Part shown: positions 9,548 to 19,096 of the stretch, piece after piece
Position numbering within the stretch: the stretch's first letter is position 1
How the letters are laid out: the number at the start of each line of letters is the position of its first letter
NCBI GenBank assembly: GCA_000827495.1
Contig: KN817530.1
Span: 366,446-430,445, forward strand
Length of the DNA: 64,000 nt
DNA from: Hypholoma sublateritium FD-334 SS-4
Lineage: Eukaryota > Basidiomycota > Agaricomycetes > Agaricales > Strophariaceae
Reading direction: 5' to 3'
Notes under the pieces: model-generated
The model's database searches: none
What the model was told of the DNA's origin: nothing
What the model saw: the letters and a program-made list of their open reading frames with translations, nothing else
Made by a program: the position numbers and the translations under genes

Positions 9548-11582
9548 TCACTGGTCATATTTGATGAGTTCATCTGCATTGACAATAGCCGACGAAATGA
9601 ACGAGCGTGCTTCCACCCATACCCATATCTGTAAAACGTGTCAGATACCCGAGCAACCGCAAGATGCTGGTCACCATACCTTCAATAGCGCCCCCAAATT
9701 CGATTTTGGCAAGTCCTTTGTGACACTCTCGCGCGTGGCCATCTGTCCACCGAGCTTACGCAGCATTGGCAGCGCGCTCGCAAACAAATCCAGGCCCGGA
9801 TCAAGCTGGCGGCCAATGCCCTCGAGCAGCAGTATTGAAATGACGGTGTTGATAAAGTCGCCCTCCATCTTGACATGGTGCACCCGCACGTTGCGGAGCA
9901 CCTCCGTGAGGAGGTCCGATATCTTGATCTGACCAAGGGAGAACGTCTTGCGCTTCACGCTCAGCACGAGGTGCTGCATCTTGAGCGCGAACGTCTCCGT
10001 GTCGATGGCGAGCTCCGGCGTGCGCGAGCGCGCGACCATGAGCTGGCCCGTCTTGTACCCGTCGAACTCGGCCACCGCGCGGAACAGGTCGAGGAAGTTG
10101 GTCCGGTTCGTCTCGTCGAGCGTCGTGACGAGCCCAGCGTCGATGAACACGATTTCGGGCACGTATCCGCCCCGGTGGAGCTCGTCGAGCTCGGCGTGCC
10201 ATTCCCGCGGAGATCTCGCGAGAGCGCGCATGCGCGCAACGATCCCGTCCGAGTCCGAGTAGTCCGCGGTGACCATCGGCTGGGAGTGGAAGAGCGACTG
10301 GTATATGCTCTTGAGCAGCATGCGCGTCGTCGGCGGCTTGCTGAATTTTATCATGATATTTCCCGGGTGCAAGTCAGAATGCACAAAGTTATCTAGCAGG
10401 AGCATGTTGAGGAATGCATCCAGCCCAACTGTGGCAATCTGGTAATCGAACGGTCCGCCGCCGTTTCGCAGAAATGCTTCGAGAGGCACCGCGTTCATGT
10501 ACTCCTCCACTAGCATGTCCGTTGTGGAGAAGACTTTTAGCGGACGAGGAAAGGTCACGGGCACCTTTCTCGGTGCAAAGTGCGCCTCGAAGACGGCGAG
10601 ATTGTCGGCCTCGTGGCGAAGATCAAGTTGTTGGTTCATCATCGTGCCAAAAACATCGACTTCTTCTGGAAGTGAGATCCAATGCATGCCGGGGAAGATG
10701 TTGATGCAGCGGGCAAAAAAGGACATGATACGGAGGTCGCGAGAGATCGTTTTGGAGACATGAGGATGGAGGATCTTGATGGCGACTGATGCGGTAGGGA
10801 CAGAGGGAAGGGGGTCCTGCAAGATGACAGGGCCGAGGGGACCGCCTGGCGTCTTTCGCGTGCGCCGAGGACCGAGGTAGGACGGGGGAATGAGATCCTG
10901 CTTGAGGGTAGCGCGGTAGACCTGGGCAATGGCGCCCGAGCCTATTGGGGTGACGTCAAAGTGCTCGAACACGTCATCGAAGGACCGCTGGAAGACGCGC
11001 TCGATGACGGCACGGGTGTGGGCGAAGGGGTGGGGCTTTCCATGGGAGTGGAGCGAGCCCAAGCTCTCGCAGAGAAGAGCGGGGAACAGATCGGCGCGCG
11101 AGGCAGCCCATTGGGAGAGCTGGACGGGCTGAGCAGGGCACGAGGGACGAGATGAAACTGCGCACCTTGACAAAGGTGGGGCCCGCGGCCTCCATGCGGC
11201 GGACGAGGAGGGCATACCACCAGACGGCACCCCAGTGGTCGCCGTTGAGCGCCCTGTCCGGCGTGCCGATGAGCAGCATGGGGCTGGCGAGGATCACGGG
11301 GGCAAAGAGGAAGAGAAGGTAGAGGAAGCGGCGGGCGGTGAGGACGGGCTCCCAGACGCGGTCGCGGAGGAGCGCGCGCAGGGCGGCGGCGGGCGAGCGG
11401 TGCGCCTCGGACGGCGAGAAGATGGTCGGGCGGGCCGGGGCGCGCGGGATGACGGCGGGGCACGCGAGGACGCTGGGCGGCGGCGGGCGGTTGAGCGCGC
11501 AGAGCGCGGCGCCCGCGGCGAGGGGCGCGGCCCAGAGGGCGTGGCGGCGGGCGTGCGGCAGGGCGCGGCGCACGGCGAGCAT
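9548..11582 (-). CDS. ABC1/ADCK (UbiB-like) atypical kinase, ADCK2/Cqd1-like
   Basis: Members of the UbiB/ABC1 family are mitochondrial atypical kinases linked to coenzyme Q; the ADCK2/Cqd1 branch affects CoQ and phospholipid distribution. The start at 11582 gives MLAVRRALPHARRHALW, an arginine/alanine-rich probable presequence, followed by a membrane-like segment (LYLLFLFAPVILASPMLLIG). A 46-nt intron (donor GTGCGC, acceptor GTCCAG) joins GPTFVK to LSQWAASRADLFP. The GSGAIAQVYRA loop replaces the protein-kinase glycine loop, the invariant lysine lies in VAIKILHPHV, the catalytic loop is HSDLHPGN and the metal site is FIDAGLV. A last small exon after an intron near 9629-9680 ends at TGA 9548-9550; a strong GTGAGT donor overlaps this stop, so the exact C-terminus is uncertain. 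The KxGQ motif reads KLSQ here. Confidence 0.88.
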
Positions 11583-11696
11583 GGGAGGTGACGTCAAGAG
11601 CGTGTTGACAGTTGTTGTGCCGGTATTTTCAGCTATCTCAGGCGGCGTTCGTCCTTGCAGAGTCCCGCCGCGCCCTGCGCGCCTCGCCCGCCCGCC
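11583..11696. promoter_or_regulatory. 114-bp bidirectional region, ABC1-like kinase / glycogenin
   Basis: The two start codons (11582 minus and 11697 plus) are separated by 114 bp. This is a presumed shared promoter and 5'-UTR region. No TATA box was seen. Confidence 0.5.
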
Positions 11697-14600
11697 ATGT
11701 CCTATGCATTCGTCTCCCTCGTCTCCTCCGACGCCTACCTCCCCGGCGCCCTCGCTCAGGTCGCCGCCCTCCGCGAGCTCCACCCCGTCCCCGCCCCGCC
11801 TCCGGAATTGCCCTTCCACACCGTGTGTCTCGTCACCCCAGAGTCCGTCGACGTCGCCACCATCCGCCGTCTCCGCGCCGCGTATGACCACGTCGTTGGC
11901 GTCGAGATCCTCGAGCAGGACAACGCCTCCGGCCTCAAGCTTCTCGGTAAGACGCGTCGCACCTGCATATATGCGCGTTTACGATCCGCATCCAATAGGC
12001 CGGCCAGACCTCACAACTGTCCTTACAAAACTTCATGTCTTCCGCCTCACCCAGTACCAAAAGATTATATTTCTCGATGCAGACGTCCTCCCAGTGCGGC
12101 CCATGTCGCATCTATTCTCTCTTGCCCACGAATTCTCCGCTGCGCCAGATGTCGGTTGGCCCGACATATTCAACTCAGGCGTCATGGTCCTCACTCCGGG
12201 CGAGGACAAGTTTGAACAGCTAAATCAACTCCTACTATCCAACCCTTCTTGGGATGGCGGCGACCAAGGCATCCTCAATGAATGGCGCGGCGGCGATTGG
12301 AACAGACTCAGTTTCACGTACAACACAACTCCCACAGCCGCATATACGTCCGTGTTTCGTTGATTTTTTTTGACATTTTCTGACACGCCTCCTAGATATG
12401 CCCCTGCATATGAGCGTTACGGCTCCCAGATAAAGGCGATCCACTTCATTGGCCCAAACAAGCCATGGAATTCTATCCCGTACCGCACCCCAAATTCTCG
12501 TCGTCAAGTGGATTCTTCTGATCCTGCTCAACGCGCTTACGACTATGATTCTCTCGTCGATCGTTGGTTTGACGTGTACGAACGACACTATGATACTCAG
12601 GCTATCGCTCCCAACACTCCGTTCGTGGTCAATCGGTATGTTTCCGCCTGGGACGAACCTACCCGTCCCGAGCAATCCGATTCGCCTGCTGTGGGGGCTT
12701 TGAATCTCGACGAACTCAAAAAACTCGCAATCGAAGGCCTATCCGCTTCCACTGCGGATGTCCGTCCAGGGGAGGGCACATACCAGAGTCTTCCTCTTCA
12801 GGGCCGTGTTGATCTAATGCGGCCCAGGAAAGACCCAGAGGTGATTGCAAAAACAGAAGCAGAAGCGGAAGCGGAGAAACCACGGCAGGATCTCCATTTC
12901 CAAATTCTATTGCCGGACCAGTTGGACCGATTCCAGACTGACTATTTTGATTACGAAGAAACGCTCTCTACTCCGCTTGCCCGCCAAGCTGCCCTAGGCG
13001 TCACCGAGACGCGCTGGCATACTCTGCCCACACCTGGGCCCAACGAACTACCTTCCAGTCCACGATTACGGAGAATATCTCTGCCGTCTACGCCATCCGC
13101 TTTGCCCCTATTTTCGGCGCCGACTCCTGACTTTTATGCCAGTGAGAGCGAACGCGAAAGTCTTTTGCTTTCTCGCGTGGATCGTGAACAGCACCACCAC
13201 CAACAGTCATCTGCTCGTGGCCATCATTCTGCTCACCAACCCCAGCAACAAGCTCCTCTACAACAGGAAGGGCAGCACCACCACCAATCTCACGGCGAAG
13301 GGCATCAGGGGCAACCACATCAACACCAGCAACCACATCAGCAGGCACATTATTCCCAGCAGCCGCACCAACACCAGCAGCCCCATCAAAACCAACAAAC
13401 ACATCATCACCAGACCATCCAGCAGCAGGACAATGTGCAGCAGGAAAATGTGCAGCACCGACAAGAGGAGCCCGCGCGACCGCGGTCTCCTCCTATGATG
13501 AGTTGGAACCCAGCCATTGAACCGCCGCCTGATACAGCCCCTCCGCCTAATGCGTTCCCGGCTGATACATATTTTTCCAATGTTTGGGACCTGACGCCGT
13601 CAAGGCAGAACGACCAGTCTCATGATGGACCATCTCCGCCAGATTCGAGTGGCTTTTTCCAGCCCCCTCCGGCCTCGATTATCCCTGAGCCATTACTCAA
13701 ACAGGGTCATTATCGCAATGTCACAGGCGAGTCTTCTCTGGGAGCAACACCGAGTCCGGATCGAAGCAAAATTAAGCCCGTCTTTCCGTGGGAGGAAGCA
13801 CCGCGCGTCATGCCCGCACGCGTCTTCCCTGACTCGGACGCGCCCCCGCCGTCACTGTTCTTGAGTCCAGAAAGTCAGAGCCAGACATCTGCAACGATGC
13901 CAAGTACCCCGGAGATGCGGCCCGGACCTCGGACCCAGATTCTCTCACCGCTGCACGGTCTACCAGCCGCGTTCAGTTATTCGAATGCTTGGGACAACAT
14001 CCCGAGTATTCAACACTACGCTTCTAGGCTCGTTAAGCCTCCGCATTCAGCAGTTCCTCCGCCTGTATTGGCTCCGGCCTTCGAGGATGATGCATACCGT
14101 AAGGGGCGCAAAAAGACATGGGACGAAAGGACGGAGATGAGCAGCCGCGATGGCGATGACGAGGACAATGCTGACGATGAGGACGAGGACGGCCCGAGTG
14201 TACCTTCCGCAATCAAGTGGGACGACGATAGCGATGGTGAGTCGGCAAAGAGACGCTCGAGGCGTGGCTCGGTCATTACTGCTAGCTCGCTTGTGAAAGG
14301 CAGCAGCAGCAAGAAAGAGTATAAGCACCGTGGTGTACAGACGGCCGTCGTTGAGACCAGGAACATGGGGGTACAGGCTGATCCACCGCGCGCGGAAAGG
14401 CACCTGAAGCGAGGCTCTATGTCCGCGAGAAAACATTGGGCTCCCACAACTGGTGCCGGTGTGGTCGCGCCGATGACGACCACGAGGGATGTAAATCTTG
14501 GCACACCTCTGTCTGTCAATACACTTGCTCCCCCTCTCAGTCACCAACAAGAGCTTATCAGGCCGAAGTCCAAGCCTGCTTCGCCTTCGGTCTCGCCCCC

Positions 14601-15153
14601 ACCACACTCGCCTGTTCGGTCTCCGAGAGAGTTCATCGCCGCAGCTCCTCGCACTGTGCACAAGAGCGTCAGCCCGCCTTTGAGGCCAGGCCTCCGTCCA
14701 TCTGGCTCGTCCTCGTCGACCATCGTGCCGAATGCGGGATACATCGCGCCCACTGCCCAAGAACAGCGCTCGGCATCTGCCGCCGCTCGCACTCCCACTG
14801 CGACATCCCCAGGCGACGCCCTCACGTCTGTGCTGCACAACGAAAGCTTCAGTAACGTCGAAAGGCCGCTGCCGTTGAGCACGGTGTCCATAGTGAAGAA
14901 GAGGAAGTCTTCGGATGTCAGGTCGTCGCCTGCGTCTATCGTGCGCAAGCCATCCAACGAGTCGTCGCTCGGCTCGCCGGCGTCGTCGTTTGGGCCTTTG
15001 TCGCCCGTTGATGTGTACGCTCCGTTGTCGCCTGTCAGGATGGGTACGCGGGTATGGGATCCAGCCAGGGGTGTGGACCTGTTCAAACGCGGTTCTGAAG
15101 AGGTTCTCGCCAGGTTTTTGAAGATGGGGTCGTGGGAGGAAGAAGCCCGCTGA
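11697..15153 (+). CDS. Glycogenin-type glucosyltransferase (GT8) with very long disordered tail
   Basis: Glycogenin self-glucosylates to prime glycogen synthesis. The start at 11697 gives MSYAFVSLVSSDAYLPGAL, the usual glycogenin N-terminus. Two introns are placed: LKLLG|RPDLTTVLTKLHV (about 11946-11997) and TAAYT|YAPAYERYG (about 12350-12396). The GT8 metal-binding DxD is in KIIFLDADVLPVRP. Also present are FNSGVMVLTP, GGDQGILNEW and IHFIGPNKPW. After about residue 330 the protein becomes disordered: Pro/Ser-rich, a Gln/His block (13183-13470), an Asp/Glu block (about 14150-14200) and paired GVQT/GVQA motifs. The C-terminus (TRVWDPARGVDLFKRGSEE, ending FLKMGSWEEEAR) resembles the glycogen-synthase-binding end of glycogenins. 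Total length is about 1,120 residues, far longer than animal glycogenin (about 350). Other tryptophan-acid motifs (FPWEE, SNVWDL, SNAWDN) may be further docking sites; that is inference. Confidence 0.92.
13183..13470 (+). repeat. Gln/His-rich coding repeat in glycogenin tail
   Basis: The frame runs through imperfect repeats of HQQPHQ/PHQHQQ type built from CAC/CAT and CAG/CAA codons. The mix of synonymous codons shows it is not a pure microsatellite and is probably old. Confidence 0.8.
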
Positions 15154-15874
15154 GGGACGGCGATGCTTTCGCTAGCAGTTGACGACATTGTCATATGGTC
15201 AGTGGATGGAAGACCAGCACCTTTCGTTAAATATGGACTTTTTCAAAAATTTCAGGCTTTCCGTTTCTTGTTTTTTTTTTGCATATCGTTTCCTAGCTCT
15301 GCGCATTATTCCCAATTGTCTTCATTGATATCTTTCTCGTTTCCATTTCCCACCATTCAACTTCTCATAATCAAGCGACACGCTCTCTTCTTTCTTTTTG
15401 GCAAATTTCTGTCTTTGTTTCCGTAGATTCAACACAACACACTCGCCGTTGCCCAACAATCATTCCCCTATAACCCAATATCCACAATCCTTGGTCCTCA
15501 AATTATGTTCCAACATGCCGTCCCAACGCGGAAATATGTAGTCCATATGCAGTTACGTCCTTGTTGTCAATACCTCAGTCTGTAGGCTGGATGTACATCC
15601 CTACTTACCCCTGTCCAAACAATCCATGCGATACACCTATCTATTTCTTGTGAGTTCATTAACATTTGATCCTTTGATGGGTGACGAAATGCGGTGCAAC
15701 AATTGTGCCTCGCCATCTTGACGCCCATACCTACGTCATACTTATAGCACGCCATGATGTCATAGCAATTCATTAACTGGGGCTTGGCAGCGGGCTTGAC
15801 TGGAGCAAGCGCGACAGTATAAAGGTGCGGCGCGTCTTGGAATTCAATAAGCAAAACTCCATACAACCAACACA
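15154..15874. other. intergenic region, glycogenin 3' / LEA-like promoter
   Basis: Pyrimidine-rich, AT-leaning DNA of about 720 bp between two plus-strand genes. The right end holds the TATA box of the LEA-like gene. Short frames on both strands are not convincing as genes. Confidence 0.5.
15818..15825 (+). promoter_or_regulatory. TATA box of the LEA-like gene
   Basis: TATAAAGG lies 57 bp upstream of the ATG at 15875, a classical spacing. A strong TATA box suits an abundantly or inducibly expressed gene. Confidence 0.65.
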
Positions 15875-16919
15875 ATGTCTTCTTCCCACAACATCTTCAA
15901 CGTTTCCGAGGCCACTGGCAAAGAGTATGTCAATCATCGGATTCAGGTCGTGATGTCGATGCTAATTATATCCACAGCCAAGTCGCTCTCGAGACCACTG
16001 CCGCCGAGGCCCGTATCTCAGCACCCAACCCAAGCGTAGCGCGTCAAGTTGAGCAGAATGCCAACAAAGAAAAAGAAGCTGCAGAGCAGGCAGCGTCCAT
16101 TGCCAAGGTTCGCACTCATTTATCACATATGTGATTTGAATACTTAGGGCGTGAAATAGTCTCTTGGATCAAGCTTCACAGGTGAACCAACCACTGCTGT
16201 GGACCAGTTCCAGGGCGATGCGTCGCGGACAACGAACGCGGCCGTGGCGCAGGGAAAGCACGATGTGCAGGAGGTCAAGGCGGCGGGTGCTGGATATGTC
16301 GAGCAGGCTAAAGGGCTAGCGACTTCGGCCATTCACACAGCACAGGTACGCAGTATTCTATTTTGTGTAGAATTGCTTCTCATATGATGTTTTTTCCAGT
16401 CGTACCTCCCCACCGCCGTGGGTGGAACATCCACGAATGCGAATTCTGCCCTTGAGACAGCCCAGGTACACAGTGATCTAGTTCACGGGCATTAAATTCT
16501 TACTTACATGTTTTGTGCAGTCTTACCTCCCTACTAGTCTAGGCGGAACATCTGCGCAAGCAGACAAGGTCGCCGCGCAAGCAGGCCACACGGGACAATC
16601 GATCATCGCAACTGTTGGAGCCACGGCAGGGGGCGTCTACAGCGCCGTGTCCGGAGCGGCGCAGCCCCATATTGAACACGCTAAAGAGGCTGCCCAGCCG
16701 CACATTGAACACGCCAAGGGCACCGCTCAAGGCCTCATGGGCACCGCTGGAACACAAGGTGGCACATTGAAGCCCGCATCAGAACAACATATTCCGGCGT
16801 CGAGTGCACCCCTCGAAAGCGGGCCCCACACAGTAGACACACCTTATCCTTCCAAGTCCGCTGTGGTGAAAGGAACAGACGTTGCTGCCAGTGGTGCCCA
16901 GCCTTCCCATCATAACTAG
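15875..16919 (+). CDS. LEA-like alanine/glutamine-rich amphipathic repeat protein
   Basis: The product is about 245 residues, rich in Ala, Gln, Thr and Gly, with no cysteine seen and many short helical repeats. It starts MSSSHNIFNVSEATGK. It resembles fungal LEA-like or lipid-droplet/stress-protein sequences in composition only; the function is unknown. Two neighbouring exons encode near-identical modules: SYLPTAVGGTSTNANS (exon 16400-16465) and SYLPTSLGGTSAQADK (exon from 16521), each after a phase-0 intron with a similar donor. A second internal repeat, AAQPHIEHAK twice in tandem, is at about 16657-16720. The C-terminus is Pro/Ser/His-rich and ends QPSHHN at 16919. A TATA box at 15818 supports the start. 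Five or six short introns interrupt the gene. Confidence 0.8.
16346..16520 (+). repeat. tandem intron+exon duplication in LEA-like gene
   Basis: A unit of intron (54 nt, 16346-16399) plus exon (66 nt, 16400-16465) is followed by a matching intron (55 nt, 16466-16520) and a homologous exon start at 16521. The two introns start GTACGCAGT and GTACACAGT. Both introns are phase 0, so unit copy number can change without frameshift. Confidence 0.8.
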
Positions 16920-17853
16920 TTTGACTCCTTCATGTCCCATCATCATAATATGTGAACATACCTGTAAATCCATGTATTAGTTATCAATATTTCGCAACAA
17001 TTTGTGATACCTACCTGTAATATTGCCTTGATCTCGCTCTGAGAGGAACTTGTCTGCCGAACACGGGTTGTCCGAGTCACTTTTCATTTCGTCCGCTTCC
17101 GAAGGGCAATAATTTTTCTCAAAGATAAGATATGTCCCGCCACATATTTCGAGAGTCCTACAGAGTATGTATCTTTCCCACTCCTTGAAGATCCTTCATG
17201 TTGTCGTTCGATGGACGGAAAGGGCAATACGTCAGGGTAAATTGACGCTAGTATGTGGTAAGTTATAATAAATCCAGATTTTACACCCAGAAGAGAGGCA
17301 ATGATATCGCAGAGCGACGAGGTGAATAGCATATCCCAGATTCATTGCATAGAGCAACAGAGCGGAGACCAGGACGATCTATGCATACATGCAGGTCCGG
17401 CGCAGGTGCTTCGTTTCTGCAAGGATGTCAAACTAGGTAGTTTGGAACGTTGTGAGTTTTAGTCCCGTAGAGGCCATGAGCGGTCAGGGCCCTGAGCAAG
17501 TATAAAACAAGGATTAATCGTGGATGATGGGAGTAAAAGGAAAGAATTACTTGTTATGTATACTCCCGGACTCCCGGGTGCCGCTGATGTTGTCCATTGT
17601 TGTATTGTTCCCACGCTATGAATACGCATCTGTGGGGGTTTTTACCTTGCCTTTACCAGTACTAATACCTTGGTAATACCACTATTTACTATTGACCACC
17701 CAATATCGACCTGCGACCAGCACGAGTCAGATTCCACGGACAAATCGACTGCAGTCTACTGCTTCTCGGCTTTCGCTAGCAGGTTATAAGAGTCGCAGTC
17801 TCAACGCAGCCTACACATAAATAGCACATGGTTTAAAAGGCCAAACCAATGCC
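16920..17853. other. intergenic region, LEA-like 3' / REV7 promoter
   Basis: This 934-bp stretch has no convincing coding frame on either strand. It contains the LEA-like 3' end and the REV7 promoter. I looked for tRNA-like cloverleaf features and found none I could support. Confidence 0.5.
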
Positions 17854-18962
17854 ATGTCGGAGGAGCCTCTCACATTTAATCGTATGTTCTGGAGCATAAC
17901 ATTTAGACAAACCTCTCACTTGGCCCACTTAAGAAACTGTCTATGCCATAGCAGAATTCAGTCGGTCTATCCTTTATGCATTTCGTGCTTATTCCTGATC
18001 TATCGCCAGTCGAGGTAGCGATCCACACCATCCTTTACGTTCGACAGGTATACCCAGCCGAGATATTCGTCAGGCGGAAGAAGTATGACACCCCCGTGTT
18101 CCAATCGCGGCATCCCGCTCTCAACGAGTACATATCTGGGGCGGTCAAAGCGATAGGAGATGAGCTTGCCTATGTAAGTCGTTCAAGGACCCTAAGCCGT
18201 TAGATCGACGTCCTCACCAATATAAACAGGGTAGGGTGGACAAGGTCGTCGTCATCATCAAGGATAAAGAGCAGATCGCGCTGGAGCGTTTCATATTTTC
18301 AGTTGAAACTATGATCGAAGTAGACGCGTTCAACAAGGATACTAGGTATGTGTGGTTATAGCCAAAATCTACTCACACAGCTCTTTAAGCTTGCCCTTTC
18401 AGCGTAGAGGAGGCCGTGACACCAGTATCCCTGACGCAATACTTCCGTTCATTCCTCGTCAAGCTTAGTATGATTGAAGCTCAAATGGGGCAAATGCATC
18501 TCGGAGGTGAGCTATGTGCCCAGTCAATTGACGTCCCACTGAATAATTTTTGGATGACTGATTAGATGAAATTTCTTTCGCGATCATCATTGAGCTCAAG
18601 GAGGACGCCGTTCCTACTCATTCTGACACCGCGGTAAGCGATAAATTCTCCAAGTCCTGTTAATCCCCATTAAATCTTGCGTTCAAGGACCCTCCTCCTT
18701 GGATTCCAGCGGTGACACAACATACCAGCTCTGGGACATCCGATAACGCAGAACTGCATATGATTCGCGCTGTAAACACGGGTATTATCAACGTAGGCCC
18801 GCACTGTTCTTTGCGACATCCCATCCTTTTCTTACCAAAATGTAGCTTTCTTTGGCAGTTCAGGAGTCGGGAGAGAAGATATCGAGAGAGCAACAGAAAA
18901 AGCAATCCAAGAAGCGAAAACCCGTCGACCATAATGATAAGGATTCAAAATTACAATTATAG
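17854..18962 (+). CDS. REV7: Rev7/MAD2L2, HORMA-domain subunit of DNA polymerase zeta
   Basis: Rev7 is the HORMA adaptor of translesion polymerase zeta (with Rev3) and in other organisms serves shieldin-like or anaphase-control roles. The spliced N-terminus reads MSEEPLTFNQFSRSILYAF, followed by LEVAIHTILYVRQVYPAEIF, which lines up gap-free with the human MAD2L2 N-terminus. Exon 1 is 17854-17881, intron 1 is 17882-17954 (73 nt), exon 2 is 17955-17984 (30 nt), intron 2 is 17985-18009 (only 25 nt) and exon 3 starts at 18010. Further HORMA blocks are RRKKYDTPVFQSRHPALNEY, VDKVVVIIKDKEQIALERF and the late PPPWIPAV. A lysine-rich tail (QQKKQSKKRKP) could be a nuclear localisation signal. The stop is TAG at 18960-18962. 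Confidence 0.9.
17985..18009 (+). other. REV7: ultra-short 25-nt intron in REV7
   Basis: The 25-nt segment begins GTGCTTATT and ends CGCCAG, with a CTGAT branch-like element at 17994-17998. Retaining it brings an in-frame TGA. Removing it restores ILYAF-LEVAIHTILYVR without gap. Other introns in this window are mostly 46-75 nt. Confidence 0.75.
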
Positions 18963-19096
18963 AAATATGAAAGCATGCAAAATCGTAAAGAAATGAATAT
19001 AAACTATCAAACGTCCACGCGTATTCGTTGTATTACGGGAATTATTCTGTCCCACTCCTCCATAGCCTAAGCCAATTATTCTCAGGATTAACAAAG

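Noticed and set aside
10942..11463. Arg/Pro-rich open frames overlapping the ABC1-like kinase
   Set aside because: They are alternate frames of GC-rich coding sequence; the kinase frame carries all family motifs.
14047..15194. Long minus-strand open frames opposite the glycogenin tail
   Set aside because: They are antisense shadows of GC-rich, Ser/Pro-rich coding DNA with no recognisable domain; the plus-strand frame has the GT8 domain and continues to the docking motif.
16920..17853. tRNA or structured RNA gene in the largest plain gap before REV7
   Set aside because: No cloverleaf arms, A/B box pair or conserved RNA motif could be identified by eye.
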